The notes beneath the pieces were generated by a model. The model was not told the origin of the DNA. It ran no database searches and saw only the letters and a list, made by a program, of their open reading frames with translations. From positions 186,001 to 250,000 of the forward strand of contig NZ_KB890603.1 in assembly GCF_000373145.1 (NCBI RefSeq): 64,000 bases of DNA, in the 5' to 3' direction. Numbering within the stretch: position 1 is the first letter of the stretch; each line of letters opens with the position of its first letter. The stretch is from Thermus oshimai DSM 12092. GTDB lineage: Bacteria; Deinococcota; Deinococci; Deinococcales; Thermaceae. Positions 16,280-23,766 of this stretch are shown piece by piece. Position numbers and translations under genes: made by a program.

Positions 16280-17163
16280 AGGGGGTCCTTGTCGGGGTTT
16301 TCCTTTTGGGGGTGCTCCTTTGGGCCCTCCGCCAGGTCCAAGAGGGGGGTTTCCGCCTCGAGGCCGGCGGGGTGGCCTACCTTCGGCAAGGGGTGGGGCT
16401 TTTCGCCGAGCTCTGCCGCCCCCGGGGAGCCCCTAGGGGGGCCGTCCTGCTGGTGCCCGGGGGGTTCGGCCCCCCCAACCCCACCATGGCCGAGCGCTGC
16501 CGGGCCTGGGCCGAGCGGGGCTTCCTGGGGGTGGTCCCCCACCTCCGGGGCCGGGGCGGGAGCGGAGGGCGGATCACGGGTTGTTTGGAGGAAGGGGAGG
16601 ACCTGGCCCACCTGGCCCGCTTCCTCCCCCGGCTGGGGGTGCGCCGGCACGCCTACCTGGGCTACTCCCTGGGGGCCTGCGTGGCCCTGAAGGCCGCGGC
16701 CCTGGAGGGGGGAAGCTCGGGGGTGGTCTTCGCCATCGGGCCGGTGGACTTTGAGGAGCAGGCCCGGATCCTGGAAAGGACCCGGTCCGAGGCCCTCGCC
16801 CGCTGGCGGGAGGTCTTTGGGGAGGACCTCGCCCGCCAAAGCCCCCTGCCCCACGCGGCCCGCCTGCGGGCCCCCCTCCTTGTCCTCCAGTCGGGGAACG
16901 ACCCCCTGATCCCCCCCACCCAGGCCTGCCGCCTCAGGGACCTCCGGGAGGCCACGGGGCGGCGCGTCCACCAGGTGGCCCTCACCCGGGAGGGGGCCCC
17001 CTGGACCGGCCCCCTCACCAAGGGCCGGGCCTGCCTGAGACCCACGGGGTTTGGCCCTTTGGGAGAAGACCACCTCATCCTCTTCCCCGACCTGCACCAC
17101 GCGGTCATCCCCGCCATGGAGGCCCAGGCGGAGCGGTTCCTCCTCTATTGGCTGCGCCCTTGA
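16276..17163 (+). CDS. Alpha/beta hydrolase with N-terminal membrane anchor
   Basis: The 295-aa protein begins with one hydrophobic helix (about 1-19) that may be a signal anchor. A dienelactone-hydrolase-like alpha/beta fold follows: VLLVPGGFGPPNP (oxyanion region), the nucleophile elbow GYSLGA (Ser near residue 135), a likely acid at GNDPLI, and a catalytic His candidate in LHHAVIP. The ATG overlaps the acyltransferase stop. The substrate is unknown. Its TGA stop overlaps the -35 box of the tRNA promoter. Confidence 0.72.
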   Translation: MKGVLVGVFLLGVLLWALRQVQEGGFRLEAGGVAYLRQGVGLFAELCRPRGAPRGAVLLVPGGFGPPNPTMAERCRAWAERGFLGVVPHLRGRGGSGGRITGCLEEGEDLAHLARFLPRLGVRRHAYLGYSLGACVALKAAALEGGSSGVVFAIGPVDFEEQARILERTRSEALARWREVFGEDLARQSPLPHAARLRAPLLVLQSGNDPLIPPTQACRLRDLREATGRRVHQVALTREGAPWTGPLTKGRACLRPTGFGPLGEDHLILFPDLHHAVIPAMEAQAERFLLYWLRP

Positions 17164-17188
17164 CACCCCGGGGCCCTTTGGGCATAGT
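17160..17188 (+). promoter_or_regulatory. Sigma-70 type promoter for tRNA-Ser genes
   Basis: TTGACA (17160-17165) and CATAGT (17183-17188) are separated by exactly 17 bp. Transcription would begin about 12 bases before the first tRNA. The -35 box overlaps the stop codon of the upstream hydrolase gene. Confidence 0.75.
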
Positions 17189-17207
17189 GTAGGGTGCGGC
17201 CAGTCCT

Positions 17208-17298
17208 GGAGGGTTGGCCGAGCGGTTGAAGGCGGCGGTCTTGAAAACCGCTGTGGGCCTCGAGCCCACCGGGGGTTCGAATCCCTCACCCTCCGCCA
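17208..17298 (+). tRNA. tRNA-Ser (anticodon TGA)
   Basis: Acceptor stem GGAGGGT pairs with ACCCTCC, with discriminator G and an encoded CCA. The anticodon arm is GCGGT, loop CTTGAAA, ACCGC, giving anticodon TGA at 17242-17244. A long variable arm (class II) and the T-loop GGTTCGAATCC are present, as expected for serine tRNA. It decodes UCA and other UCN codons. Confidence 0.95.
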
Positions 17299-17305
17299 GC
17301 GGCTT

Positions 17306-17399
<94 letters not shown>

Positions 17400-17426
17400 A
17401 GGGGCCCGGTCCTTGGCCGGGCCCTT
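17400..17426 (+). terminator. Hairpin terminator after the tRNA-Ser pair
   Basis: GGGCCCGG pairs with CCGGGCCC around a 7-base loop, with two further closing pairs and a short pyrimidine run (TTCCCT). The hairpin ends about 6 bases before the sfsA start codon, so tRNA termination and sfsA initiation signals are nested. Confidence 0.7.
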
Positions 17427-17432
17427 CCCTAT

Positions 17433-18104
17433 ATGCTTCGGCTTCCCCTACCCCCCTTAAGCCCCTGCCGCCTCCTCCGGCGGAGGAACCGCTTCCTGGT
17501 GGAGGCGGACGTGGGCCCTCTGCACCTCCCCAACTCCGGGCGGATGGCAGAGCTCCTCCGCCCCGGCGCCCCCTGCCATTACCTCCCCCGGCCTACCCAA
17601 AAGACCCTAGGCCGCCTGGTCCTGGTGGAGGCGGAAGGGGTCCTGGTGGGGGTGGACGCGGCCCTGGCCAACAAGCTCTTGGAGCTCCTTCTGAGGGAGG
17701 GGGTCTTCGGTCCCCTGGAGGCTCTTCGGAAGGAGGTGCCCGTAGGGGGGGAACGGCTGGACTTCCGCGCCCGCATTGGGGGGAAGGAGGTCTTCCTGGA
17801 GGCCAAGAACTGCAACCGGGTGGAGGGGGGGCTGGCCCTCTTCCCCGACGCCCCCACCCTCCGGGGGGCCCGGCACCTGCGCCTTCTCGCCGCCTTAGCC
17901 CGGGAGGGCCATGGGGCCTTTGCCGTCTGGACCGTCCAGCACCCCTTGGCCCAGGCCTTCGCTCTGGACCCCATGGACCAAGCCCTGGTGGAGGCGGCGG
18001 AGGAGGCCCGCCAAAGCGGGGTCAGGCTCCTGGCCTACCGGGTGCGGCCCACCCTAAAGGCCCTGGAGGTGGAAGGGGAACTCCCTTGGGCTACCCTCCG
18101 ATGA
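17433..18104 (+). CDS. sfsA: SfsA family protein
   Basis: The 223-aa protein matches SfsA (sugar fermentation stimulation protein), a family with a nucleic-acid-binding N-terminal part and a nuclease-like C-terminal part. Signatures are NRFLVEADVGPLHLPNSGRM near the N-terminus and DFRARIGGKEVFLEAKNC in the middle. The latter has acidic and Lys residues arranged as in PD-(D/E)xK nucleases. The ATG at 17433 lies just after the tRNA terminator. The end overlaps the convergent zip gene by 14 bp. The cellular role of the family is uncertain. Confidence 0.88.
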   Translation: MLRLPLPPLSPCRLLRRRNRFLVEADVGPLHLPNSGRMAELLRPGAPCHYLPRPTQKTLGRLVLVEAEGVLVGVDAALANKLLELLLREGVFGPLEALRKEVPVGGERLDFRARIGGKEVFLEAKNCNRVEGGLALFPDAPTLRGARHLRLLAALAREGHGAFAVWTVQHPLAQAFALDPMDQALVEAAEEARQSGVRLLAYRVRPTLKALEVEGELPWATLR

Positions 18105-18837
18105 GCACCTGGAAGGCCACCATGAGGGCCACGGAGAGGGTGAGGACCGTGGCCACCCCTTCCGCACGGGCCTCCTTCAGGGCGTCGGGGAGGATCTCGG
18201 CCACGGCCATCCAGATCATGGCCCCCGCGGCGAAGCCCAGGCCCACGGGCAGGGCGGGGCGGAAGAGTTCCACAAAGAGGAAGGCGGGAACGGCCATGAG
18301 GGGCTGGGGCAGGCTGGAGAAGACGCTCCAAAAGGCGGCCATGAGGACGCTTACCCCCCGGGGCACCAGGACCAGGCTGATGGCCAGGCCCTCGGGGATG
18401 TTGTGCACGGCGATGGCCAGGGTGATGAAGATCCCTAAGGCCTCCCCCCCACCGAAGGACACCCCCACCCCCACCCCTTCCGCGAAGGAGTGGAGGGTCA
18501 TGATGCCCACCACCATGAGGGCCTTGCGGGCATCCAGGCCCGAAAGCTCCCCAAAGGACACCTCCCGCCCCTGGAGGTAGCGGTGGGCCAGGAGGATAAA
18601 GCCCAAGCCCAGGAGCACCCCCAGGAGGGTGCGGCCCAGGCTGTACCCCACCCCTTCGTAGACCAGGCCGAAGCTGGCGGAAAGCATAAGCCCCGCGGCG
18701 GCGGCGTTGGCCAGGCCCAGGTGCTCCTGGGCCACGGCGCGGGTGAAGAGGAAGGGCAGGGCCCCAAGCCCCGTGGCCACCGCGGTGAGGAGGGCGTAGA
18801 GGAAGACCGTCCAGGGGGATACGGAAAGGGCGTCCAT
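18091..18837 (-). CDS. ZIP family metal transporter
   Basis: The 248-aa integral membrane protein has about eight helices and mediates uptake of divalent cations such as zinc, manganese or iron. The two ZIP metal-site helices are seen as LMVVGIMTLHSFAEGVGVG (HSFAEG) and LAIAVHNIPEGLAISL (HNIPEG). The ATG at 18837 is chosen over an in-frame start 10 codons upstream because TAAGAT lies 7 bases before it. A 17-bp palindrome between the -35 and -10 boxes suggests repression by a metal-sensing regulator. The exact metal cannot be told. Confidence 0.88.
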   Translation of the reverse strand: MDALSVSPWTVFLYALLTAVATGLGALPFLFTRAVAQEHLGLANAAAAGLMLSASFGLVYEGVGYSLGRTLLGVLLGLGFILLAHRYLQGREVSFGELSGLDARKALMVVGIMTLHSFAEGVGVGVSFGGGEALGIFITLAIAVHNIPEGLAISLVLVPRGVSVLMAAFWSVFSSLPQPLMAVPAFLFVELFRPALPVGLGFAAGAMIWMAVAEILPDALKEARAEGVATVLTLSVALMVAFQVLIGG

Positions 18838-18844
18838 GGCCCCT

Positions 18845-18874
18845 ATCTTAGTGCAAGTGATTATCACTTGTAAA
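18845..18874 (-). promoter_or_regulatory. ZIP promoter with embedded Fur/Zur-like palindrome
   Basis: On the minus strand, TTTACA (18874-18869) and TAAGAT (18850-18845) are 18 bp apart. Between them, slightly overlapping the -35, lies the 17-bp palindrome CAAGTGAT-T-ATCACTTG (18854-18870). Its core GTGATAATCAC resembles Fur-superfamily operators. Binding would block polymerase. The regulator identity is inferred, not shown. Confidence 0.6.
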
Positions 18875-18954
18875 TGGCTTTTCCCAGGCTTTCCGTAAAA
18901 AGGGTCGGTTCCCAGCCTGGACGCCCGGGGAGGGGTGTGGTAAAAAAGGGGGGA

Positions 18955-19758
18955 ATGCTTGGCGAGCGCGGGGTTCTGGAGGGCAACCTAGCGGAGTTTC
19001 CCTTTGCCTCCTTGGTGGGGGCCTTGATGAGCGCGGGGCGTACGGGGCGGCTTCTCCTCCAGGCGCCCTTTTTGGAGGGGGAGGTCTACCTCCAGGGGGG
19101 GCAGGTGGTCCACGCCCGGGTGGCCGCCCCGGAGGGGGGGGCCCTCGAGGGGGAGGAGGCCCTGGATCTCCTGGTGGGGCTTAAGCGGGCCCCCTTCCGC
19201 TTCCTTCCGGAGGTGGCCTCCCCCCGCACCACCCTGCTCGGGGGGCTGGCCGTGCCCGCCCGGCTGGCGGAGGCGGGGAAGGTCTGGGAGGGGCTTTCCC
19301 TTCCTTCGGACTGGAGCTACCGCCTGCGCCTCCCGCAGTCGGGGACGGTGCAGGACCTGCCCGGGGAGGCCCTTAGGGTCCTGGCCCAGGTGGAGGGGAA
19401 GCGGGTGGTGGAGGTCCTCCTTCAGCCTGCCCCTTTGCGCCTGGCCCGCATCCTCCACACCCTCCTCCAGATGGGGGCTTTGGAGGCGGTGCCCCAGGTG
19501 GACCTGCCCCCGGTGGCCCTCCTGGTCCTCCCCATCTACGGCCCGGGGAGCGGCACGGTCTACGTGGACGAGGCCCTTTACGCGGAGTGGGCCCGGGCCA
19601 TCCGCCACGGTTTCCGCCTGAGGCTGAAGTCCCCGGACCAGGTCCTGGAGGTGCGCCCTAGGCCCAACATCCCAGGGCGGCTTGGCCTTTTGGAGGAGGA
19701 CCTTAAGCGCCTGCGCCTCCGCCGGGGGGATAGGGTAGAGGTGGTGCCGGAGGTGTAG
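18955..19758 (+). CDS. DUF4388 (PATAN-like) domain protein
   Basis: The 267-aa protein has an N-terminal DUF4388/PATAN-type domain: LEGNLAEFPFASLVGALMSA, then GRLLL and EGEVYLQGGQVVHARV. This domain occurs in bacterial signalling and gliding or polarity proteins. The central part (about 110-190) may be a second helical domain. The C-terminus is beta-rich (GTVYVDEALYAEW). It ends 2 bp before the alanine symporter gene. The ATG at 18955 starts right before the domain, with a purine-rich upstream AAGGGGGG. Function unknown. Confidence 0.65.
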   Translation: MLGERGVLEGNLAEFPFASLVGALMSAGRTGRLLLQAPFLEGEVYLQGGQVVHARVAAPEGGALEGEEALDLLVGLKRAPFRFLPEVASPRTTLLGGLAVPARLAEAGKVWEGLSLPSDWSYRLRLPQSGTVQDLPGEALRVLAQVEGKRVVEVLLQPAPLRLARILHTLLQMGALEAVPQVDLPPVALLVLPIYGPGSGTVYVDEALYAEWARAIRHGFRLRLKSPDQVLEVRPRPNIPGRLGLLEEDLKRLRLRRGDRVEVVPEV

Positions 19759-19760
19759 CC

Positions 19761-21119
19761 ATGGACATCCTGACCCTGAACGAATACCTGAACCGCATCG
19801 TCTACGGCCTCCCCATGAAGCTGGTCTTCCTCCTGGTGGGGGCTTATCTGGTGGTCTTCCGCATCCGCTGGTTCTCCGCCCCCCTTCGGATGATGCGGGT
19901 TTCCTTCAGCGAGACCCTGGGGGCCATCCGGGAGCGGACCTACGGCTTCGGCGGCCAGATCACCCCCTTCCAGGCCACCATGGTGGCCCTCTCCGCCACG
20001 GTGGGCACGGGCCACCTCCTGGGCATGTTGGCGGCGATCCTTTTGGGGGGGCCTGGGGCGGTCTTCTGGATGTGGCTGGGCTACTTTTTCGGCACAGGCT
20101 CCAAGTTTGCCGAGGCGACCTTGGCCGTGCACTACCGCCGTCGGTACGCCGACGGTTCGGTGGCGGGCGGGCCCATGTACTACCTTTCCCGGGGCCTGCC
20201 CCGCTTCCGCTTTCTGGGGGCCCTTTTCGCCCTCTTCGCCGCGGTGGCCGCTTTCGGCATCGGCAACCTGGCCCAGGCGGGGGCCGTGGGGGGGGCCCTG
20301 GCCCCTTTGGGCCTTCCCCCGGCCCTGGTGGGGCTGGGCCTGGCCCTTCTGGTGGGAGTGATCCTGGGTGGGGGCATCGCGCGCGTGGCCCGGTTTGCCC
20401 AGGTGGTGGTGCCCTTAAAGCTCATCTTCTTCCTCGCGGCCTTTTTGCCCCTGCTCGTCCTCTACGCGGGGAGGATCCCCGAGGCCTTGGCCCTGGTCTT
20501 CCAGGCGGCCTTCACCCCGGAGGCCGCCTTGGGGGGGGCGGCGGGGTATAGCCTCCTTGCCGCCCTCAACGCCGGGCTTGGCCGGGGGATCTTCGCCAAC
20601 GAGGCCGGCCTGGGCTCCGCGGCCATCGCCCACGCCCAGGCTCAGGTGGACCACCCCGTGCGCCAGGGGTTCTGGGGGGTGACGGAGATGTTCGTAAGCT
20701 TCCTGGTCACCTCCCTCACCGCCCTCACCTTCCTGGCCTCGGGCCTCTGGCAAAGGGGGGGAAGCGCCTCGGAGGCCGCAAGCGCCCTCTTTTCCGCCCA
20801 CCCCTTGGGGGGGCTCATCCTGGCCCTCACCGTGGCGGTCTTCGCCTTGGGCACCATGGTGGCCTGGGGGTTTTACGGGGAGGAGGCCGCGGCCTACCTC
20901 TTCGGGGAGGGGATCCGCTGGCCCTACCGCCTGGCCTTCGCCGTTTTGGCCTTCGTGGGGCCCTTGGGGGGCCTCGAGGCCTTCCTGGCGGTTTCCGACA
21001 CCCTAAACGGCCTCATGGCCATCCCCAACCTCATCGGCCTGGTCCTCTTGGGCGGGGTGGTGGCCCGGCTGGTCCAGGGCTTCTTCCGGGGCGAGCCCTG
21101 GATTCCCCCCAGGGACTAG
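19761..21119 (+). CDS. Sodium/alanine symporter (AGCS family)
   Basis: The 452-aa integral membrane protein has about eleven helices and imports alanine or glycine with sodium. Family motifs are ALSATVGTGHLLGMLAAI (variant of the GTGN motif), GPGAVFWMWLGYFFGTGSKFAE, the helix-connecting GGPMYYL and NAGLGRGIFANEAGLGSA. The ATG is 2 bp after the DUF4388 gene, so the two genes form an operon. Substrate specificity is inferred from the family. Confidence 0.9.
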   Translation: MDILTLNEYLNRIVYGLPMKLVFLLVGAYLVVFRIRWFSAPLRMMRVSFSETLGAIRERTYGFGGQITPFQATMVALSATVGTGHLLGMLAAILLGGPGAVFWMWLGYFFGTGSKFAEATLAVHYRRRYADGSVAGGPMYYLSRGLPRFRFLGALFALFAAVAAFGIGNLAQAGAVGGALAPLGLPPALVGLGLALLVGVILGGGIARVARFAQVVVPLKLIFFLAAFLPLLVLYAGRIPEALALVFQAAFTPEAALGGAAGYSLLAALNAGLGRGIFANEAGLGSAAIAHAQAQVDHPVRQGFWGVTEMFVSFLVTSLTALTFLASGLWQRGGSASEAASALFSAHPLGGLILALTVAVFALGTMVAWGFYGEEAAAYLFGEGIRWPYRLAFAVLAFVGPLGGLEAFLAVSDTLNGLMAIPNLIGLVLLGGVVARLVQGFFRGEPWIPPRD

Positions 21120-21120
21120 G

Positions 21121-21173
21121 CCCAAGCCCCCGGGCGCAGAAAACCCCTGCTGGGGTCCACCCCAACGCTTGGG
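21121..21173. other. Foldable convergent intergenic region, possible bidirectional terminator
   Basis: CCCAAGC (21121-21127) can pair with GCTTGGG (21167-21173), enclosing an inner hairpin ACCCC-TGCT-GGGGT (21143-21156). It sits between two convergent genes, but neither side has a clear T-tract. It may end transcription from both directions; this is weakly supported. Confidence 0.35.
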
Positions 21174-21181
21174 TGAGGTGG

Positions 21182-21580
21182 TTAGTGGAATAGCTCCCGC
21201 ACCATGCGCTCCAGCTCCTCCCCCGCCCTCTTGTCCAGGGTGAGCTTCACGCGCACCGCCACCTTCAGGGCCACCTCCTCCAGGGCCTCGCGGGTTTCGC
21301 ACCCCTGAAGGCTCTTTAGAAAGGGGGTGGCCCTTTCCCCCAGGCGGGCTTTTAGGAAATCTGAAAGCCTTTGGCAAAGCTCCTTGGGGCTTTCCACGGG
21401 CAGGATCAGGCCCTTTTTCAAAAGCCCCGCCAGGAGGCGGTAGGCCTCCTCCCCCAGGCCGCTTTCCCGCACCACCTCCTCCTCCGTGCGGCGCCCGTCG
21501 CAGAGGGTGTAGACCCGCCACTCCTCGGGGGTGGGGTGCCAGTCCTGGGGGGGTGGGTTGGGGTTGCGGCGGAAGACCAT
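21182..21580 (-). CDS. Hypothetical protein with helix-turn-helix-like segment
   Basis: The 132-aa soluble protein has the pattern EEWRVYTLCDGRRTEEEVVRE followed by YRLLAGLLKKGLI. This resembles the winged-helix-like tail found with some DUF4388 proteins (one lies 1.4 kb away). The second half is charged and helical with a lone Cys in LQGCETREALEE. It begins 3 bp after the small membrane protein gene on the same strand. I cannot assign a function. Confidence 0.6.
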   Translation of the reverse strand: MVFRRNPNPPPQDWHPTPEEWRVYTLCDGRRTEEEVVRESGLGEEAYRLLAGLLKKGLILPVESPKELCQRLSDFLKARLGERATPFLKSLQGCETREALEEVALKVAVRVKLTLDKRAGEELERMVRELFH

Positions 21581-21583
21581 GGG

Positions 21584-21868
21584 CTAAAGGGAGGCCACGA
21601 TGGCGTCCACGAGCCTTAGGACGAGGTAGACGAAGACCGCCCCCAGGAGGAGGATGAGGGAGAGGAGAAGGAGGAGGAGGCTTTGGGGCTCGCCCCAGGT
21701 GAGGAGGAGGACGACCAGGTAGGCCAGGGCGAAGAAGAAGATGAGAAAGAGCATCTGCCCGCCCCGTTCCCCCATGACCCCGCCGGGGATGGCCCGCCGG
21801 AGCTTCAGGCCGTAGAGGACGTTATAGGCCATGAGGAGAAGGCCTAGGAGGAGGAAGACCTTTTCCAT
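21584..21868 (-). CDS. Small membrane protein, three helices
   Basis: The 94-aa protein has three predicted transmembrane segments (about 3-20, 38-57, 64-88) and no recognisable motif. TATAAT lies 6 bases before the ATG, a clear leaderless promoter. It is first of a two-gene unit with the following hypothetical gene. Function unknown. Confidence 0.65.
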   Translation of the reverse strand: MEKVFLLLGLLLMAYNVLYGLKLRRAIPGGVMGERGGQMLFLIFFFALAYLVVLLLTWGEPQSLLLLLLSLILLLGAVFVYLVLRLVDAIVASL

Positions 21869-21902
21869 GGCCCCATTATATACGCTCCGGTCCAGAATAC
21901 CC

Positions 21903-22178
21903 TTAAGCCCACTCCCGCAAGGGTATAAGCTCCCCGCCCTCCACCTGCTTTCTCACAGGCCGGTAGCGGCGGTCAAACCAGATCTCCAGCACCGCCCGCT
22001 CCAGGCTCTTGGGCCCCACCACCACCTTGCGCACGTAGTACCCCCCTTCCGTGGGGGCGATCTCCATGCTTTTGGAAAGCCTGAGCTCCACCACCTCGCC
22101 CCCCCTAAGCCGCACCCGCACCCGGAAGGCCAGGGGGCCGTCGGGCTTCAGGTGGGGGTCTTGGCGGAAGGGCCACAC
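21903..22178 (-). CDS. Hypothetical protein, short and beta-rich
   Basis: The 91-aa protein alternates charged and hydrophobic residues (FRVRVRLRGGEVVELRLS, YYVRKVVVGP), suggesting a small beta-barrel or sandwich. No signal peptide, membrane segment or Cys is present. It follows ybaK with a 1-bp gap, so it is in the same operon. Function unknown. Confidence 0.6.
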   Translation of the reverse strand: MWPFRQDPHLKPDGPLAFRVRVRLRGGEVVELRLSKSMEIAPTEGGYYVRKVVVGPKSLERAVLEIWFDRRYRPVRKQVEGGELIPLREWA

Positions 22179-22179
22179 C

Positions 22180-22647
22180 TTAGGCCTCCTTGAGGTCCAG
22201 GGGCCTGGCCCCGGTGAGCCGTAGGAGCTCCTCTGGGGTGAGGGCGAAGAGGGCCCTCGGGGTCCCCCCCGCGGCCCAGAGGCGGGGGTAGGCGAGGAGG
22301 TCCTCGTCCAAGAAGGCGGAGAGGGGGGCCACGGGGGGCACGCCCCCGATGGCGAAGCCGGTGAGGGCCTTGACCTCCTCGGGGGTGGCCTGCCTCAGGG
22401 CTTCCCCCAGGGCCCTTGCCACCTTCTTGGGGTCCAGCCGGTTCTTCCCGCTCACCAGGAAGAGATAGGCCCCCCGCTCCCCCACGAAGACCAGGCTCTT
22501 CACGATCTGCCCCACCTCCGCCCCCACGGCTTCTGCCGCCTCCTGGGCCGTGCGGGTGGAGGCCTCTAGCTCCACCACCTTTAGGTGGGGAAAGCCCCGT
22601 TCTTCCAGGATGGCCTGCACCCTCTTGGCGGAAGGGGAGAGGGTCAT
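22180..22647 (-). CDS. ybaK: YbaK/ProX-type aminoacyl-tRNA deacylase
   Basis: The 155-aa protein belongs to the YbaK/EbsC editing family, which removes mischarged amino acids from tRNA (often Cys or Pro related). Signatures are TAQEAAEAVGAEVGQIVKSLVF with the conserved Lys, and TGFAIGGVPPVAPL. The ATG overlaps the stop of the upstream peptidase gene (ATGA). The exact tRNA substrate within the family is not predictable here. Confidence 0.85.
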   Translation of the reverse strand: MTLSPSAKRVQAILEERGFPHLKVVELEASTRTAQEAAEAVGAEVGQIVKSLVFVGERGAYLFLVSGKNRLDPKKVARALGEALRQATPEEVKALTGFAIGGVPPVAPLSAFLDEDLLAYPRLWAAGGTPRALFALTPEELLRLTGARPLDLKEA

Positions 22648-23759
22648 AGCCTTAGGAGGAGTTCCGCGAGGAGGGCGGCCCGGCGGGGGATCTCCGGCAC
22701 CACCACGTACTCCGTCCTCTGGTGGGCGTCCCCCCCGAAAAGCCCAAGCCCGTCCAGGGTGGGGACCCCCAGGTGGGCGGTGAAGTTCCCGTCGGACCCG
22801 CCCCCCACCCGGCCCGGGCCGAGCCTCAGGCCCAGGGCCTCCCCGATGGCCTTCGCCTTCTCAAAGAGGGCCAGGCTTTCCGGGGTGGGCTCCATGGGGG
22901 GGCGGTTGAGGCCCCCGGTGAGCTCCAGCCGGGCCCCAGGGAGGACGGGGGAAAGGGCCTTTAGGCCCCGTTCCACCCGCTCCACCTCCTCCAGGGTCCA
23001 GGCCCTGAGGTCTATGTCCACCCAGGCCTCCTCCGCCACCACGTTGGTGGCCGTGCCCCCTCCGATGCGGTTCGGGCCTAAGGTGGTGCCCCTTTCCCGG
23101 TCCTCCAGGGCCGCCACCTTGGGGATCTGGTGGGCGAGCTCCAGGATGGCGTTCACCCCCTTTTCCGGCTCCACCCCCTGGTGGGCCGCCTTGCCCAGGG
23201 CCCTTAGCCGGTAAAGCCCCACCCCTTTCCGGGCCACCTTGAGGTCCCCTTCCGCGGTGGGAGGCTCCAGCACCAGGGCGGCCCGGGCCTTTTTGGCCGC
23301 GGCCTCGATGAGGGGGCGGCTTTCCCGCGAGCCCGTCTCCTCGTCTGGGGTGAAGAGGACCTCCAGAGGAGGCAGGGGAAGGCCCTTTTCCTCCGCGTAG
23401 CGCAGGGCGTAGAGGAGGGCGATGATCCCCCCCTTCATGTCGTAGACCCCGGGGCCGATGGCCTTTTCCCGCTCTATCCGGAAGGGCTCGGGAAAGCTCC
23501 CCTTGGGGTGGACGGTGTCGTAGTGGGTGAGGACCAGGACGGGCCTGTCCCCTTCCCCCCGCCGGAGGAGGAGGATGGGCCCCGAGGGGGTGTCCTTGCG
23601 GGCGAGGGTGCCCTCCAGGGGACGGAAGGCCTCCTCCAGGAAGCCTGCGGCCCCCTTAAGCCCCTCCAGGTCCCCCGAGGGGGACTCCCGGCGGACGAAG
23701 GCCTCGAGGTCCTTGAGGAGTTGGGGAAGCTTTTGTTCCATCCAGGCTAGGCTTTCCAT
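22644..23759 (-). CDS. M20 family metallopeptidase (CPG2-like)
   Basis: The 371-aa dinuclear zinc hydrolase has the M20 signature residues: LVLTHYDTVHPKG (His and catalytic Asp), GPGVYDMKGGI (bridging Asp), FTPDEETGSRESR (catalytic Glu pair) and a late GGDAHQRTEYV (His). The order matches carboxypeptidase G2/ArgE-type enzymes that remove C-terminal Glu or acyl groups. A dimerisation domain occupies about residues 175-285. The substrate is unknown. It heads a unit with ybaK and the small hypothetical gene. Confidence 0.85.
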   Translation of the reverse strand: MESLAWMEQKLPQLLKDLEAFVRRESPSGDLEGLKGAAGFLEEAFRPLEGTLARKDTPSGPILLLRRGEGDRPVLVLTHYDTVHPKGSFPEPFRIEREKAIGPGVYDMKGGIIALLYALRYAEEKGLPLPPLEVLFTPDEETGSRESRPLIEAAAKKARAALVLEPPTAEGDLKVARKGVGLYRLRALGKAAHQGVEPEKGVNAILELAHQIPKVAALEDRERGTTLGPNRIGGGTATNVVAEEAWVDIDLRAWTLEEVERVERGLKALSPVLPGARLELTGGLNRPPMEPTPESLALFEKAKAIGEALGLRLGPGRVGGGSDGNFTAHLGVPTLDGLGLFGGDAHQRTEYVVVPEIPRRAALLAELLLRL

Positions 23760-23766
23760 GCCCCTA

